Positions 34,031 through 42,397 are shown, counted from the first letter of the stretch. The stretch is 64,000 bases of DNA from Sporosarcina jiandibaonis (GCF_013184495.1 NZ_JAAOIY010000005.1:241414-305413), one strand, 5' to 3'. Numbers and translations: made by a program. The notes: generated by a model not told the origin, from the letters alone.

Positions 34031-34049
34031 TAGAGGGGGGAGTACAATA

Positions 34050-34507
34050 TGGAAGTCGTATATTTTGCAGGCGGATGTTTATGGGGAGTACAAGCTTTTA
34101 TAAAAACTTTGCCTGGTGTTATGTTTACAGAGGCGGGAAGAGCGAATGGAACAAGTCATACACTCGAGGGTGATTACGACGTGTGAAAACAGGATTTGAC
34201 CCGACGGTTGTAACAATCAGTGAATTAATGGGATATTTCTTTGAAATCATTGATCCATACAGTTTGAAATAAACAAGGACAGGATGTTGGCGAGAAATAC
34301 AGAACAGGCGTATATAGTGAAAATCCGGAACACTTAAAAGAGGCTAAGGCATTTCTTAGTGAGAGAACTGATTATGACCGGATAGTTGTTGAAGTATTAC
34401 CTCTTACAAACTATGTGAGAAGTGCAGAAGAACATCAAGATAGGTTATCTAGATATCCAAATGATTATTGTCATATTCCAGAAGAAATATTAAGTAGATA
34501 TAAATGA
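34050..34507 (+). pseudogene. msrA: broken second copy of msrA
   Basis: From GGGGGAGTACAATATGGAAG to the stop region this aligns with the intact gene at 22340-22810 at well over 90 percent identity by eye. A 13-base deletion after GAGGGTGATTACGAC (about 34180) and a one-base insertion in TTGAAATAAACAAGG (about 34265) break the frame. Similarity begins only at the ribosome site and ends within a few bases of the stop, so the duplicated unit was essentially one gene. Without the deaminase gene that precedes the intact copy, it looks like a mobile single-gene unit. Confidence 0.92.
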
Positions 34508-34519
34508 TTATGTAAAATC

Positions 34520-34562
34520 AAAAACCTGATTCCTCGCTAAAAAAGGAGGGATCAGGTTTTTT
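34520..34562 (+). terminator. intrinsic terminator after the broken msrA
   Basis: AAAACCTGATTCCT pairs with AGGAGGGATCAGGTTTT (one bulge), followed by T. Confidence 0.85.
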
Positions 34563-34680
34563 AATCTATTGATTTATCATCAGCGTATTTATCAATGACT
34601 GTTGATTTGTGAGACTATTAAGTATATCTTTAGTAGGAAGGTCTAAGTGCTTAATGAAATAATTGCTATTGAAGGGGGAA

Positions 34681-35547
34681 ATGAATCAATTGCGTAATCG
34701 TACAAACAAGAAACAAAAAGAGATAGACTCGCTCATTGGTTTTTTAATGTTGGTTTCTGGATTAGTGGGCTGGTATACAGCGGGGACGCTTAAGGGTGTT
34801 GGAATAGCGGTAGGTATTTGCTTTGGTATCATACTGTTATTTACTCTTTGGCAATCTTTGCGTTTTAAGAAACGCATGCAACAATCCGGAATGACAGAAA
34901 TAGATAAAATGACAGGTATAGAATTTGAGGAATATCTAGGTACGCTATTTAAGAATCAGGGTTATCATGTTACATATACACCGACAACAGGCGATTACGG
35001 TGCGGATTTAATTTTGAAGAAAGATAAAGAGGTTATTGTGGTCCAGGCGAAACGGTATAATCAGACGGTTGGCGTCAAAGCCGTTCAAGAAGTTATTCCC
35101 GCGATTATGATGTATAAGGCGACCTCGGCATGGGTTATCACAAATAGTACATATACAAAGCAAGCGCTCACATTGGCAAAAAGTAATCATGTGCGAATGA
35201 TTGGCCGAGATGAACTCATAAAGATGAGCCTTACATTTAGAAGAGAGCCTAAGGAAGAGCGGGATGCCGATGTGAAACCGGCGGATTTAATAGCGGCAAC
35301 AATTCAAGAAGATTCAGTCCAGATATCTAATGATGAGTTAATACAGAGGTTGAAAAGTTATCGCTCTAAGACAGCTAAAGATGCTGGGTTAAAGGCTTAT
35401 CATGTATTTACAAATAAAACACTTGATGAACTAGTAGCCAAAAGACCTCTTACGATCAATGATTTACAGGGAATTGATGGTTTAGGACAAAAAAGGATTA
35501 ATGCATACGGGGCAGAATTGGTGATGGTGATTAATAGGAAAGAATAA
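34681..35547 (+). CDS. membrane-anchored Mrr-type restriction endonuclease-like protein with HRDC domain
   Basis: 288 aa. Two membrane segments (about 18-36 and 42-60) are followed by a PD-(D/E)xK nuclease domain of the Mrr_cat type: TGIEFEEYLGTLFKNQGYHV (helix with the first Glu), GDYGADLIL (catalytic Asp) and VVQAKRY (Q-x-K), about residues 85-155. The C-terminal part (about 215-288) is an HRDC-like helical domain that ends IDGLGQKRINAYG. ATG 34681 follows AAGGGGG. The fold cuts foreign or modified DNA; membrane anchoring suggests action on incoming DNA. It sits just upstream of a broken NERD-type gene of a related nuclease superfamily. Confidence 0.85.
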   Translation: MNQLRNRTNKKQKEIDSLIGFLMLVSGLVGWYTAGTLKGVGIAVGICFGIILLFTLWQSLRFKKRMQQSGMTEIDKMTGIEFEEYLGTLFKNQGYHVTYTPTTGDYGADLILKKDKEVIVVQAKRYNQTVGVKAVQEVIPAIMMYKATSAWVITNSTYTKQALTLAKSNHVRMIGRDELIKMSLTFRREPKEERDADVKPADLIAATIQEDSVQISNDELIQRLKSYRSKTAKDAGLKAYHVFTNKTLDELVAKRPLTINDLQGIDGLGQKRINAYGAELVMVINRKE

Positions 35548-35602
35548 GTGGGTCGTTTCTGAGATTAATAGAAATGTGATAAGCAGAAAGCGGGGGCGTA
35601 TT

Positions 35603-36308
35603 ATGTTCTTCGAAAGATTTACAAAGGCGAATATAAAAGGCGTGATCGGTGAGGGCGTTTCGCGTCTGTTTTTTCTAGGACTGGATACTAATGAATATAA
35701 AGTTCTGCACAATATCACGTTGCAAAATACGCAAGGGAAAACAACACAAATTGACCATGTTATTGTCTCCATCTATGGCATTTTTGTCGTTGAAACGAAA
35801 AATTATCAGGGATGGATATATGGGAATGAAATAGACCGGCAGTGGACTCAAGTAATCTACAAAAAAAGACAGCAATTCTATAATCCGATCAAACAAAATC
35901 AAGGGCATATTAAAGCTTTAAAAGGTATGTTGCCCGAATATAAGAACATCCCTTTTATTTCGATCATTAACTTTGCCCCTAAAGCAACTTTAAAGGAAAA
36001 TACATTCTAGTCATGTTTATGTCGTTCATACCCATCGAGTAAATTCGATTATCAAATCTATGAAAACGCCTGTCCTCTCGCATTCAGAGATTGTAAGTAT
36101 TACGGAGCGCATTCAACAACAAAATAACAGAACATTAAGTTCCGAACATATTATGAGTATCCGTAACAAAGGGAGAAATAGAAATGATGCAATCGAGAAA
36201 AAGATATGCCCTAATTGTTCAGGTCAGCTGGTGAATCGGACAGGTCCATATGGCAATTTTCTAGGTTGCAGTAATTATCCGAAATGCAGGTTTAACAGCA
36301 AGTTGTAA
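35603..36308 (+). pseudogene. NERD-domain protein with C-terminal topoisomerase-type zinc ribbon, frameshifted
   Basis: ATG 35603 follows CGGGGGCG. Residues 10-130 form a NERD domain (GVIGEGVSRLFFLGL, TTQIDHVIVSIYGIFVVETK with the D and E-x-K nuclease-like residues). At about 36004-36010 the frame runs into TAG; dropping one T from ACATTCTAG restores SHVYVVHTHRVNSIIKSM and the rest, ending in a zinc ribbon CPNCSGQLVNR plus GFLGCSNYPKC-like pairs. One base therefore separates it from a full-length protein of about 234 aa. It could be true inactivation or a sequence error. The tail occurs again at 25112. Confidence 0.85.
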
Positions 36309-36810
36309 TCAAGGCAAGCGGGTAGCTAGCTTTTTATTTAATAAGTACCTAAGTTCGTCCGGCTATGAAAAATAAAGAGCCTAACCCCTTCAGGCCCTTG
36401 TATGGGCAAGTAAAATTTGGCGTTACTTTCCAAGTGAATGTATCAGGATAACGGGTTCGGTTGTTGGGGAGAAAACATCAAATATTAACCTATTCGGAGA
36501 CACAATTCGCATATGAATTAGTGTCTCCTTTTATGTTGTTACATCAGCACTTCGATGGATTTAAAACATAAATTAGCACATCAATTTGCATATGAACTGG
36601 AGATACCGCATAAATTTATGCACTGTTGTTAAAATACGTGCTAAAACTGAGGCTAGTTTGGTTAATAGTAAGCGACTTATTTTTGAAGGAATTTGGAGAC
36701 TTATGGTAAAATAAATTTAAATGTTGTGAAAGTTTTCACTTAAACTAACGGGGCAGGTTAGTGGAAGATGATTGAACTAATTTAGAATATCTTAACGGAG
36801 GCGAATTTCG
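36309..36810. other. intergenic stretch with terminator, no gene seen
   Basis: GGAGACAC (36496-36503) and GTGTCTCC (36521-36528), extended inward by AATTC/GAATT, form a bidirectional terminator. The rest shows no supported frame apart from a repeat at 36734. Confidence 0.6.
36734..36768. repeat. dispersed repeat, right hairpin only, type A (copy 16)
   Basis: CACTTAAACTAACGGGGCAG with GTTAGTGGAAG. Almost the same bases as the right half at 8155-8176. Confidence 0.62.
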
Positions 36811-37005
36811 TTGAAAAAGTTATCTTTAGTTGGGAAGATTAATATTGGGTTAGGAATCATACTTTTCTTATTAGGTATTTTCCTGTTTATAACTGAGCTT
36901 TCTGAAGGATTTTCACTAAAGGATTTCCCCCAATCAATTGCTTTTATTCTTATTGGAATATCTATATTTCTATCGGCATCTTTTTATAAAAAAGATGTCA
37001 ATTAG
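36811..37005 (+). CDS. small two-segment membrane protein
   Basis: 64 aa. Two hydrophobic segments (about 7-28 and 40-57) separated by an acidic turn (LSEGFSLKDFP); the C-terminus is YKKDVN. TTG 36811 follows CGGAGGCG. The family is not recognised; similar small proteins are frequent singletons in Bacillales. It is flanked by repeats. Confidence 0.6.
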   Translation: MKKLSLVGKINIGLGIILFLLGIFLFITELSEGFSLKDFPQSIAFILIGISIFLSASFYKKDVN

Positions 37006-37014
37006 CAGAATTAC

Positions 37015-37110
37015 TATTAAAGTAAAGGGGTGCTTTACTTGAAGATCATTGAGCTGCACTATGTGGCTCTTTTTCTTTATTGAACTAACGGGCAGTTTAG
37101 TTGAAGAAGA
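37015..37110. repeat. dispersed two-hairpin repeat, type A (copy 17)
   Basis: GGGGTGCTTTACTTGAAG, core GAGCTGCACTATGTGGCTC with a following T run, then TGAACTAACGGGCAG / TTTAGTTGAAG. Confidence 0.8.
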
Positions 37111-37224
37111 AATGCTTTATTTTATTGAATAAATAGAGGATTTTTTATAATAAATATTGAAAACATTCATAGTTAATTTGAATGTAGTATGACAAAATAA
37201 TCCGTAAGTATCATGGAGGAAGAG

Positions 37225-38100
37225 ATGAAGAAAGTAATAAACATGATTAATCCAAGTTCGAAAGTGGCTGGCGTGTCGTTAGTTGAATTGAAAAAAACAG
37301 AAAAAGCACTTGGTGCTATTTTTCCAGATGAATACAAGGAACTTTTTTTAGAAACGAATGGAGCAAATTTTGGCGATTGGACTTTGTTCCCTATTCAAAC
37401 TAATGAACAAACGGCATTAACAATTGATATAGTAAAACAAAATCAGAACAGACCCAAAAATTTACCGAGTGATATGATTTGTATTGGTGAAAAAATGAGT
37501 GGTGACAAACTTTGCTATCGAATTAGGAAAAGATTTATGCAGGAACTAATTTATACTTGGAATGATAAAACTGGGTTAGGCAAATATGCGTCTTTATCAT
37601 TAAGTGAATTTATTGATTGGCATGTGCCGAAAGTGAATACTAATAAGCCTAATAAACTTGGCACTTTTATGGTTGAAAGTGGAAAGCTAATTGTTACTGA
37701 CCCGTACTATAAAGTGGATGAAGAAGCTGAGTTGCAAATCGTACTTTTAAATGTGAAAAATGGTAATTGGACAGCTTCCATTTCTTATACTCCTGATGAA
37801 GTTGTTAAAAACTTATTTGTATTTTATGGGGAAAAGAAACCAAGTGGAAAATGGCATGTTTGCGATAAACAGATTGGAGTTGACTCTGCACAAGCAGGAA
37901 TTTTTGATTTTAAAACATTTGGTAGAGACGAAGCCATCCAATTTGATGAGGTAGTTGCTTCAAATGCACAGGGGGGAGTTGTCTCAGATGGTGCGGTTTC
38001 AATGTCTGGTTATGGTGACGGAATGTATGAGGTGAAAGTAAAATATAACATTTCAAAAAAAGTCGTTGGAGTGATGATTGACTTTGTAGATGAGGAATAA
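37225..38100 (+). CDS. SMI1/KNR4 family protein with additional beta-rich domain
   Basis: About 291 aa. The N-terminal 145 residues match the SMI1/KNR4 fold (VSLVELKKTEKALGAIFPDEY, then LFLETNGANFGDW, the classic N-G-x-x region, and DMICIGEKMSGDKLCY). The C-terminal part starts GTFMVESGKLIVTDPYY and resembles DUF4241-like domains. SMI1 proteins often neutralise polymorphic toxins, so an orphan immunity protein is a reasonable guess; no toxin gene is visible nearby. ATG 37225 has GGAGGAAG close before it; ATG 37213 is the alternative. Confidence 0.72.
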   Translation: MKKVINMINPSSKVAGVSLVELKKTEKALGAIFPDEYKELFLETNGANFGDWTLFPIQTNEQTALTIDIVKQNQNRPKNLPSDMICIGEKMSGDKLCYRIRKRFMQELIYTWNDKTGLGKYASLSLSEFIDWHVPKVNTNKPNKLGTFMVESGKLIVTDPYYKVDEEAELQIVLLNVKNGNWTASISYTPDEVVKNLFVFYGEKKPSGKWHVCDKQIGVDSAQAGIFDFKTFGRDEAIQFDEVVASNAQGGVVSDGAVSMSGYGDGMYEVKVKYNISKKVVGVMIDFVDEE

Positions 38101-38140
38101 TGCAATTCACCAACGAGCAGTGGCAGTGAAATACACCTTT

Positions 38141-38172
38141 GTTTCTTCAGCTAACGGGTGCTTTAGCTTAAC
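38141..38172. repeat. dispersed repeat, left hairpin only, type A (copy 18)
   Basis: TTCTTCAGCTAACGGGTGCT with TTAGCTTAACGAA; the G/C change in one arm (AGCTAA) is matched in the other (TTAGCT), keeping the stem. Confidence 0.65.
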
Positions 38173-38307
38173 GAACAAAATTAAATGAATCGTTCCTAAT
38201 TAAAATGAATCGATTTTTTATGATGATTCAGAGGTTTAGAACTAAATAGGATACATCCAGTGTTTAATTAACAAAATGTACTGCTATTTATATCAGGGGG
38301 TGGAAAG

Positions 38308-38487
38308 GTGGATTTATTTTTTTATATTGTATTAATTATTGTTTTTTCTCTTATCTATTATGGATATGTTAAGAAAAAAGATATTGATTTAAAAATGAAA
38401 GAATTAGAGCTTGAAGAAAAAAAGGTGGAATTGGAAATTAAAAAGTTAGAAGTTAGTGAGGATTGTAAAAAACAAGACGAAAATTGA
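38308..38487 (+). CDS. small membrane-anchored coiled-coil protein
   Basis: 59 aa from GTG 38308, which has GGGGGTGG just upstream. One N-terminal membrane segment (FFYIVLIIVFSLIYYGYV) is followed by a charged heptad-like helix (DLKMKELELEEKKVELEIKK). The organisation, outside-in anchor plus cytoplasmic coiled coil, is shared with the 61-aa protein at 56775 although the sequences differ. It may tether or oligomerise. Function unknown. Confidence 0.6.
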   Translation: MDLFFYIVLIIVFSLIYYGYVKKKDIDLKMKELELEEKKVELEIKKLEVSEDCKKQDEN

Positions 38488-38576
38488 AAGTTTTATAATC
38501 TGTTAATCTAAACAGCATTTCGTACTTTCTAATGGGGAATTCGATTGCACTCATTAAATATGTTTTTTTATTTAAC

Positions 38577-38672
38577 TAAATTAAACTAACGGGTGCTTTA
38601 CTCGAAGATCGTTGAGCTACATAGACGGCTCAATCTTCTAATTCAACTAAAGGGGCAGTTTAGTATAAGAAG
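38577..38672. repeat. dispersed two-hairpin repeat, type A (copy 19)
   Basis: AAACTAACGGGTGCTTTACT, core GAGCTACATAGACGGCTC, then TTCAACTAAAGGGGCAG / TTTAGT. The outermost right arm is partly lost. Confidence 0.78.
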
Positions 38673-38743
38673 GGTTTTCTATATTTCTCTAGAATTTATT
38701 GAGCTAACAGTTAGATTAGTGTGTATAAAGGGGAGAGTGAAGT

Positions 38744-39529
38744 ATGTATAGTTATGAAGAAAGAAATGAGTACTTTGTTAAAACTATCGAGAATTTAAAG
38801 GCTAGTAATTTGATTGAGGGAATTATTCAGTTGGGTTCTGGAGTTGAAGGATATAAGGATGAATATTCCGATATTGATTTAATAATAGCTACTTCTCAAA
38901 TAGAGGATGCAGAGACAACCAAAAATCTTGTTCATCAAACCTTCAGTAATTTTAATCCCCTCTACATAAAGGAAAAACAATTTAGTAAAGATATATTTCT
39001 TATTATCGCAATAATGGAAAATAGTTTAGAATTTAATGTTTCAATTGTTCCTAGAGAGTTATTGACTGTAAGGTCTCCTTTATGGAAAGTCATTTTCGAT
39101 AAAACTGGTTTAGTATCTGAGAAAATGAATGCTGAGAATGAGAAGTTTGAAAATAAAACTGTGAAATATGGATTAGGCTTTGATATATCATTTGAGTTCG
39201 TTTATTGTTCGTTGAGCTTTGAAAAAGAATTAAAACGAAATAATTTCATCTATGCACTTAAGATGCTAGAACAAATGAGAGAGTACACCCTAATCGTACA
39301 AGCATTGAATGAGAATAAGAAACTTCACCAGTTTAAAGCATATGAAACATTAGAACCTTCTTTTATAAAATCGTACATTTCCACATATCCAGAAAAAATT
39401 AATATAGAGAATTTAAAGGGTTCCGCTGAAAAGTTGAAAGAACTTTTTGCCGATACTTTGAAACAAAGTTTTAGTATCTCAATGGATGATGATTTAAAGC
39501 AACTACTAGATAAATCTCCTGTTTATTAA
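38744..39529 (+). CDS. nucleotidyltransferase-domain protein (aminoglycoside adenylyltransferase-like)
   Basis: 261 aa. The polymerase-beta-type signature is IIQLGSGVEGYKDEYSDIDL (about 27-46): G-S then D-x-D with metal-binding Asp residues. A third acidic residue is expected in EFNVSIV (about 107). The C-terminal half is helical, as in aminoglycoside 6-adenylyltransferases and the Lin/Ant-like minimal nucleotidyltransferases. Substrate unknown; resistance is possible but not shown. ATG 38744 follows GGGGAGAG. Its stop codon lies inside a type A repeat. Confidence 0.78.
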   Translation: MYSYEERNEYFVKTIENLKASNLIEGIIQLGSGVEGYKDEYSDIDLIIATSQIEDAETTKNLVHQTFSNFNPLYIKEKQFSKDIFLIIAIMENSLEFNVSIVPRELLTVRSPLWKVIFDKTGLVSEKMNAENEKFENKTVKYGLGFDISFEFVYCSLSFEKELKRNNFIYALKMLEQMREYTLIVQALNENKKLHQFKAYETLEPSFIKSYISTYPEKINIENLKGSAEKLKELFADTLKQSFSISMDDDLKQLLDKSPVY

Positions 39530-39556
39530 ACTAACGGGTGCTTTAGTAAAATAAGG
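39527..39556. repeat. dispersed repeat, left part only, type A (copy 20)
   Basis: TTAAACTAACGGGTGCTTTA, truncated soon after; the IS3 derivative begins 16 bases further on. The preceding stop codon is part of the element. Confidence 0.65.
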
Positions 39557-39618
39557 CTTGTAACTATACGTAAAAAAACGCTCAGAAAGGTGGCGACCCC
39601 CAAAATTTAGAGTTGTTA

Positions 39619-39957
39619 TTATGCAGCTGATTGGCTGGATTGAGCTCGGTATTCGACCGGGCTCAGTCCAGTCAATTTTACTTTTGATCGTACGTGGTTA
39701 TACCAGTAGATGTATTCTTCAATTCTTCGTTTTAATTCTTCATAGTTTACTAGTTTTTCCCCATAATACATTTCTTGCTTTAAAATGCCAAAGAAATTCT
39801 CCATCGAAGCGTTGTCTGCGCAGGTTGCTTTACGTGACATGCTTTGGAATACTTTATTTCCCTTTAATGTTTTCACCCATCGGTTTTGCTGGTAATGCCA
39901 TCCTTGATCCGAATGGATGGTAGTGCGGTAGGTTGCGTGATTTTTTATGATTTCCAT
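39619..39957 (-). pseudogene. IS3-family OrfB transposase, C-terminal part
   Basis: 112 codons hold the second half of the DDE domain: IHSDQGWHYQ (second catalytic Asp) and CADNASMENFFGILKQEMYY with the catalytic Glu of the family, then the typical end WYNHVRSKVKLTGLSPVEY. The first catalytic Asp and the N-terminal half are gone. Confidence 0.88.
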
Positions 39958-39965
39958 TGTTTCCT

Positions 39966-40124
39966 CTAAGGGTCCATTCCTTGAGACTCATAGGCTTTTA
40001 CCCATGCACGTATAGATGTTTGGCTGCCCATATTATATTTCTTTGCCAATGATCGATATCCAATATTGCCATCTAAATACTCAGTGACAAGCTTTATTTT
40101 AAATTCCTCATTATATTTGGCCAT
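39966..40124 (-). pseudogene. IS3-family OrfA, N-terminal part
   Basis: 52 codons: KYNEEFKIKLVTEYLDGNIG then YRSLAKKYNMGSQTSIRAWV, the helix-turn-helix of IS150-type OrfA. It stops at a TAG just beyond the deletion junction, nine bases before the OrfB fragment. Confidence 0.82.
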
Positions 40125-40194
40125 AAAAAACACCCCCGAAAGTTAGATTTATTACTCTAACTTTCGGGGGTCGGTACCAAATCTGAGCGTTTTT

Positions 40195-40377
40195 ATTTGC
40201 TATTTGTACTGCTGATTTAATACTGAAGCTTATGCCAATGGAGCTGTTATTTGCATTGTTTTTAGCGTTTTTCTCCTTGTCAACCGAACCCGTTAAATTG
40301 AATTCTGAGTCTTTTTGCGCAAAAATAGTGCAGATAAACAAGGCAATTATAAAAGAAAACCTGATTATTTTAAACAA
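40195..40377 (-). pseudogene. exported protein gene truncated by the IS
   Basis: From TTG 40377 a hydrophobic signal-like start (IIRFSFIIALFICTIFA) leads to a Ser/Asn/Lys-rich body (NAKNNANNSSIG) that runs into the IS right end. No convincing ribosome site precedes the TTG. Either the IS destroyed a small exported-protein gene or this is a chance frame. Confidence 0.35.
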
Positions 40378-40383
40378 AAAGTG

Positions 40384-40440
40384 TTGACAATTTAGAAGTC
40401 ACAGTATAATCTGAAAAAACAACTTGTATGGTACATGCAA
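40384..40440 (+). promoter_or_regulatory. BCCT gene promoter with operator
   Basis: TTGACA (40384-40389), 15 bases, TATAAT (40405-40410), then the near-palindrome TTGTATG-GTA-CATGCAA (40424-40440) starting about where transcription would begin. A repressor here would block early elongation. The same motif appears before the GntR gene and the isochorismatase gene. Confidence 0.75.
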
Positions 40441-40594
40441 GTGAATATTAAACTAGAAATTTGTAAGCGTTTACGTAGCAGTTGGAAAGGGTGATTTTAT
40501 AAAAAATATAAGAATGCACGAAATCAGGAAGGTCACTTAATTGTGAATTATGTCTGGGAGTGATTCAAGGAAAAAACCATTGGGAGGAAATAGA

Positions 40595-42205
40595 ATGACC
40601 AAAAATTATTGGCTTTATGTTAGGGAGAAAGTGGACTGGCCAGTATTTCTTTTGAGTGGCGGGGCACTCGTTGTATTCGTCGTTTTGTCTTTTTTTCATG
40701 TGGATATGGTTACCAAATACGTTAATATCGGATTTGATTTGTCAATCCGTTATTTTGGCGCATATTGGCAACTGCTTATGATTACTACTTTTGCTGTAGG
40801 AGCAGTGTTAGCCATTTCAAAATACGGTAAAGTTCGACTTGGAAAAATCGAAAAGCCAGAGATGAGTTATTTTAAATGGATTGCGGTCATCATTACGACA
40901 GGTTTAGGAGCAGGTGGCGTGTTTTGGGCTGCGGCAGAGCCAATGTATTATTTTTTGGAAGTGCCGCCGATGCATAAGGGAGTTATTGCCGGTACTGAAG
41001 AAGCTGTCGGTCCTGCGCTCGCACAAAGTTATATGTCATGGGGGTTTACGGCATGGTCGGTGTATGGTGCCCTTAGTGCAATTATTTTGATATATGCACA
41101 CAACCATAAAGGGATGCCATTAAAACCTAGGACATTATTGTATCCAATATTAGGGGAAAGAATTTTAACTAGTAAGTGGGGAACTGCTGCAGATATATTT
41201 TGTATTATTGGTGCGGCAGCAGGAACAATTGGTCCAATTGGATTTCTTGGCTTACAAGTGAGTTACGGAGTCAGTGCGATATTTGGAATCCCTGACGTTT
41301 TTAGTACCCAAGTACTCATAATAATAGGACTGACTGCTGTTGTTTTAGTGTCAACCTTGACCGGAATTAATAAAGGAATTCAGTGGTTAAGTAAGCTGAA
41401 TGTTAATATGGTTGTTGTGATTGCTGTATTTCTATTGATTTTTGGGCCGGGGTTATTCATTATTGATTCCTTCATGTCATCGTTTGGCACCTATATGAGT
41501 GAGTTCATCCACATTAGTACATTCCGTGGGGATGAAGAATGGCTCGGTTATTGGATGCTTTTCTTTTTTGGTTGGTTTATTGGATTTGGTCCTCTTGTTG
41601 GACTATTTGTTGCAAGGATTTCAAATGGGCGAAGAATTAGAGAAATTTTTCTTGTCGTGGCAATCATCGCCCCGTTGACAACGAATTTTTGGTTTACTGT
41701 ATTGGGCGGAACAGGAATCTTTTATGAGCTGAAAAATGTAGGATCCGTTAGTGGTCCCCTAATGGACGGCGGGTTACCGAGTTCAATTATCGCGATAGCA
41801 GAACAAATGCCTCTTGGTTTTATTATGCCGACAATATTTCTAGTTTTAACGACGCTTTTCGTAGTAACTACTGTCGATTCTATGTCTTATTCAATTTCGA
41901 TGGGCGTTACTGGGGAGGGGAATCCACCAAAAGTAGTGCGTGTATTTTGGGCATTAATTATGGCGGTTATCGCGACGATCTTAATTAATATCGGTGGTGG
42001 CGGTATTAGTGCATTGCAATCTTTTATTGTCGTCGCTGCAGTTCCGATATCGATTTTAATGTTGCCGATTATTTGGTACGCACCAAAAATTGCAAAACAA
42101 TTAGCAATTGAACAAGGAATTGTCGAGAAAAATGAAGAGATTAGTCCAGCAACTATTACTGAAAATACAGGGTTTACAAATGTTGAAATAGAGAAAAACG
42201 GGTGA
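40595..42205 (+). CDS. BCCT family transporter (betaine/carnitine/choline type)
   Basis: 536 aa with twelve membrane segments. ATG 40595 follows TTGGGAGG. The family core is recognisable: ITTGLGAGGVFWAAAEPMYY (about 99-118; usual G-x-G-x...AEP), SWGFTAWSVYGALSAI (about 151-166) and WMLFFFGWFIGFGPLVGLFVAR (about 320-341) leading to SNGRRIREIF. The glycine-rich first block and loss of some cage Trp residues place it away from the classical betaine porters. It has no osmosensory C-terminal extension. Sharing its operator with the catabolic genes suggests it imports their substrate, possibly a zwitterionic or quaternary compound. Confidence 0.9.
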   Translation: MTKNYWLYVREKVDWPVFLLSGGALVVFVVLSFFHVDMVTKYVNIGFDLSIRYFGAYWQLLMITTFAVGAVLAISKYGKVRLGKIEKPEMSYFKWIAVIITTGLGAGGVFWAAAEPMYYFLEVPPMHKGVIAGTEEAVGPALAQSYMSWGFTAWSVYGALSAIILIYAHNHKGMPLKPRTLLYPILGERILTSKWGTAADIFCIIGAAAGTIGPIGFLGLQVSYGVSAIFGIPDVFSTQVLIIIGLTAVVLVSTLTGINKGIQWLSKLNVNMVVVIAVFLLIFGPGLFIIDSFMSSFGTYMSEFIHISTFRGDEEWLGYWMLFFFGWFIGFGPLVGLFVARISNGRRIREIFLVVAIIAPLTTNFWFTVLGGTGIFYELKNVGSVSGPLMDGGLPSSIIAIAEQMPLGFIMPTIFLVLTTLFVVTTVDSMSYSISMGVTGEGNPPKVVRVFWALIMAVIATILINIGGGGISALQSFIVVAAVPISILMLPIIWYAPKIAKQLAIEQGIVEKNEEISPATITENTGFTNVEIEKNG

Positions 42206-42230
42206 CGGTTTAAAAGATTCTAAATATTTA

Positions 42231-42287
42231 TTGACATTTGAAAATAGAGATATTACAATGTGTTTAGACCTTGCATGGTACATGGTA
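42231..42287 (+). promoter_or_regulatory. GntR gene promoter and operator
   Basis: TTGACA (42231-42236), 17 bases, TACAAT (42254-42259), then TTGCATG-GTA-CATGGTA (42271-42287) just downstream, as at the BCCT promoter. Confidence 0.78.
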
Positions 42288-42364
42288 GATTTAAAAGCTA
42301 CTAATCTTGCACGATGAAAAATAGTTTGAAGTAGTTGAAGTTCATAACCAATCACGGTTAATCG

Positions 42365-42381
42365 TACCATGGTACATGGCA
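42365..42381. promoter_or_regulatory. second operator copy before the GntR gene
   Basis: TACCATG-GTA-CATGGCA, in the leader 17 bases before the annotated GTG. It is the most symmetrical copy of the shared motif in its inner arms. Confidence 0.65.
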
Positions 42382-42397
42382 CATATATACGAAAGGG

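Larger units (their letters stand above)
39572..40194 (-). mobile_element. IS3-family insertion sequence with internal deletion
   Basis: About 620 bp bounded by imperfect terminal inverted repeats of about 40 bp: left AACGCTCAGAAAGGTGGCGA, right (inverted) AACGCTCAGATTTGGTACCGA, both continuing into CCCCC and TTAGAG-like sequence. Inside, the minus strand encodes the start of OrfA and the end of OrfB with the middle missing, so it cannot make transposase but keeps both ends and could move in trans. Confidence 0.85.

Noticed and set aside
33955..34173. 72-codon ORF crossing the start of the broken msrA
   Set aside because: It reads the msrA copy in a wrong frame (RIFCRRMFMGS) and has no start site of its own.
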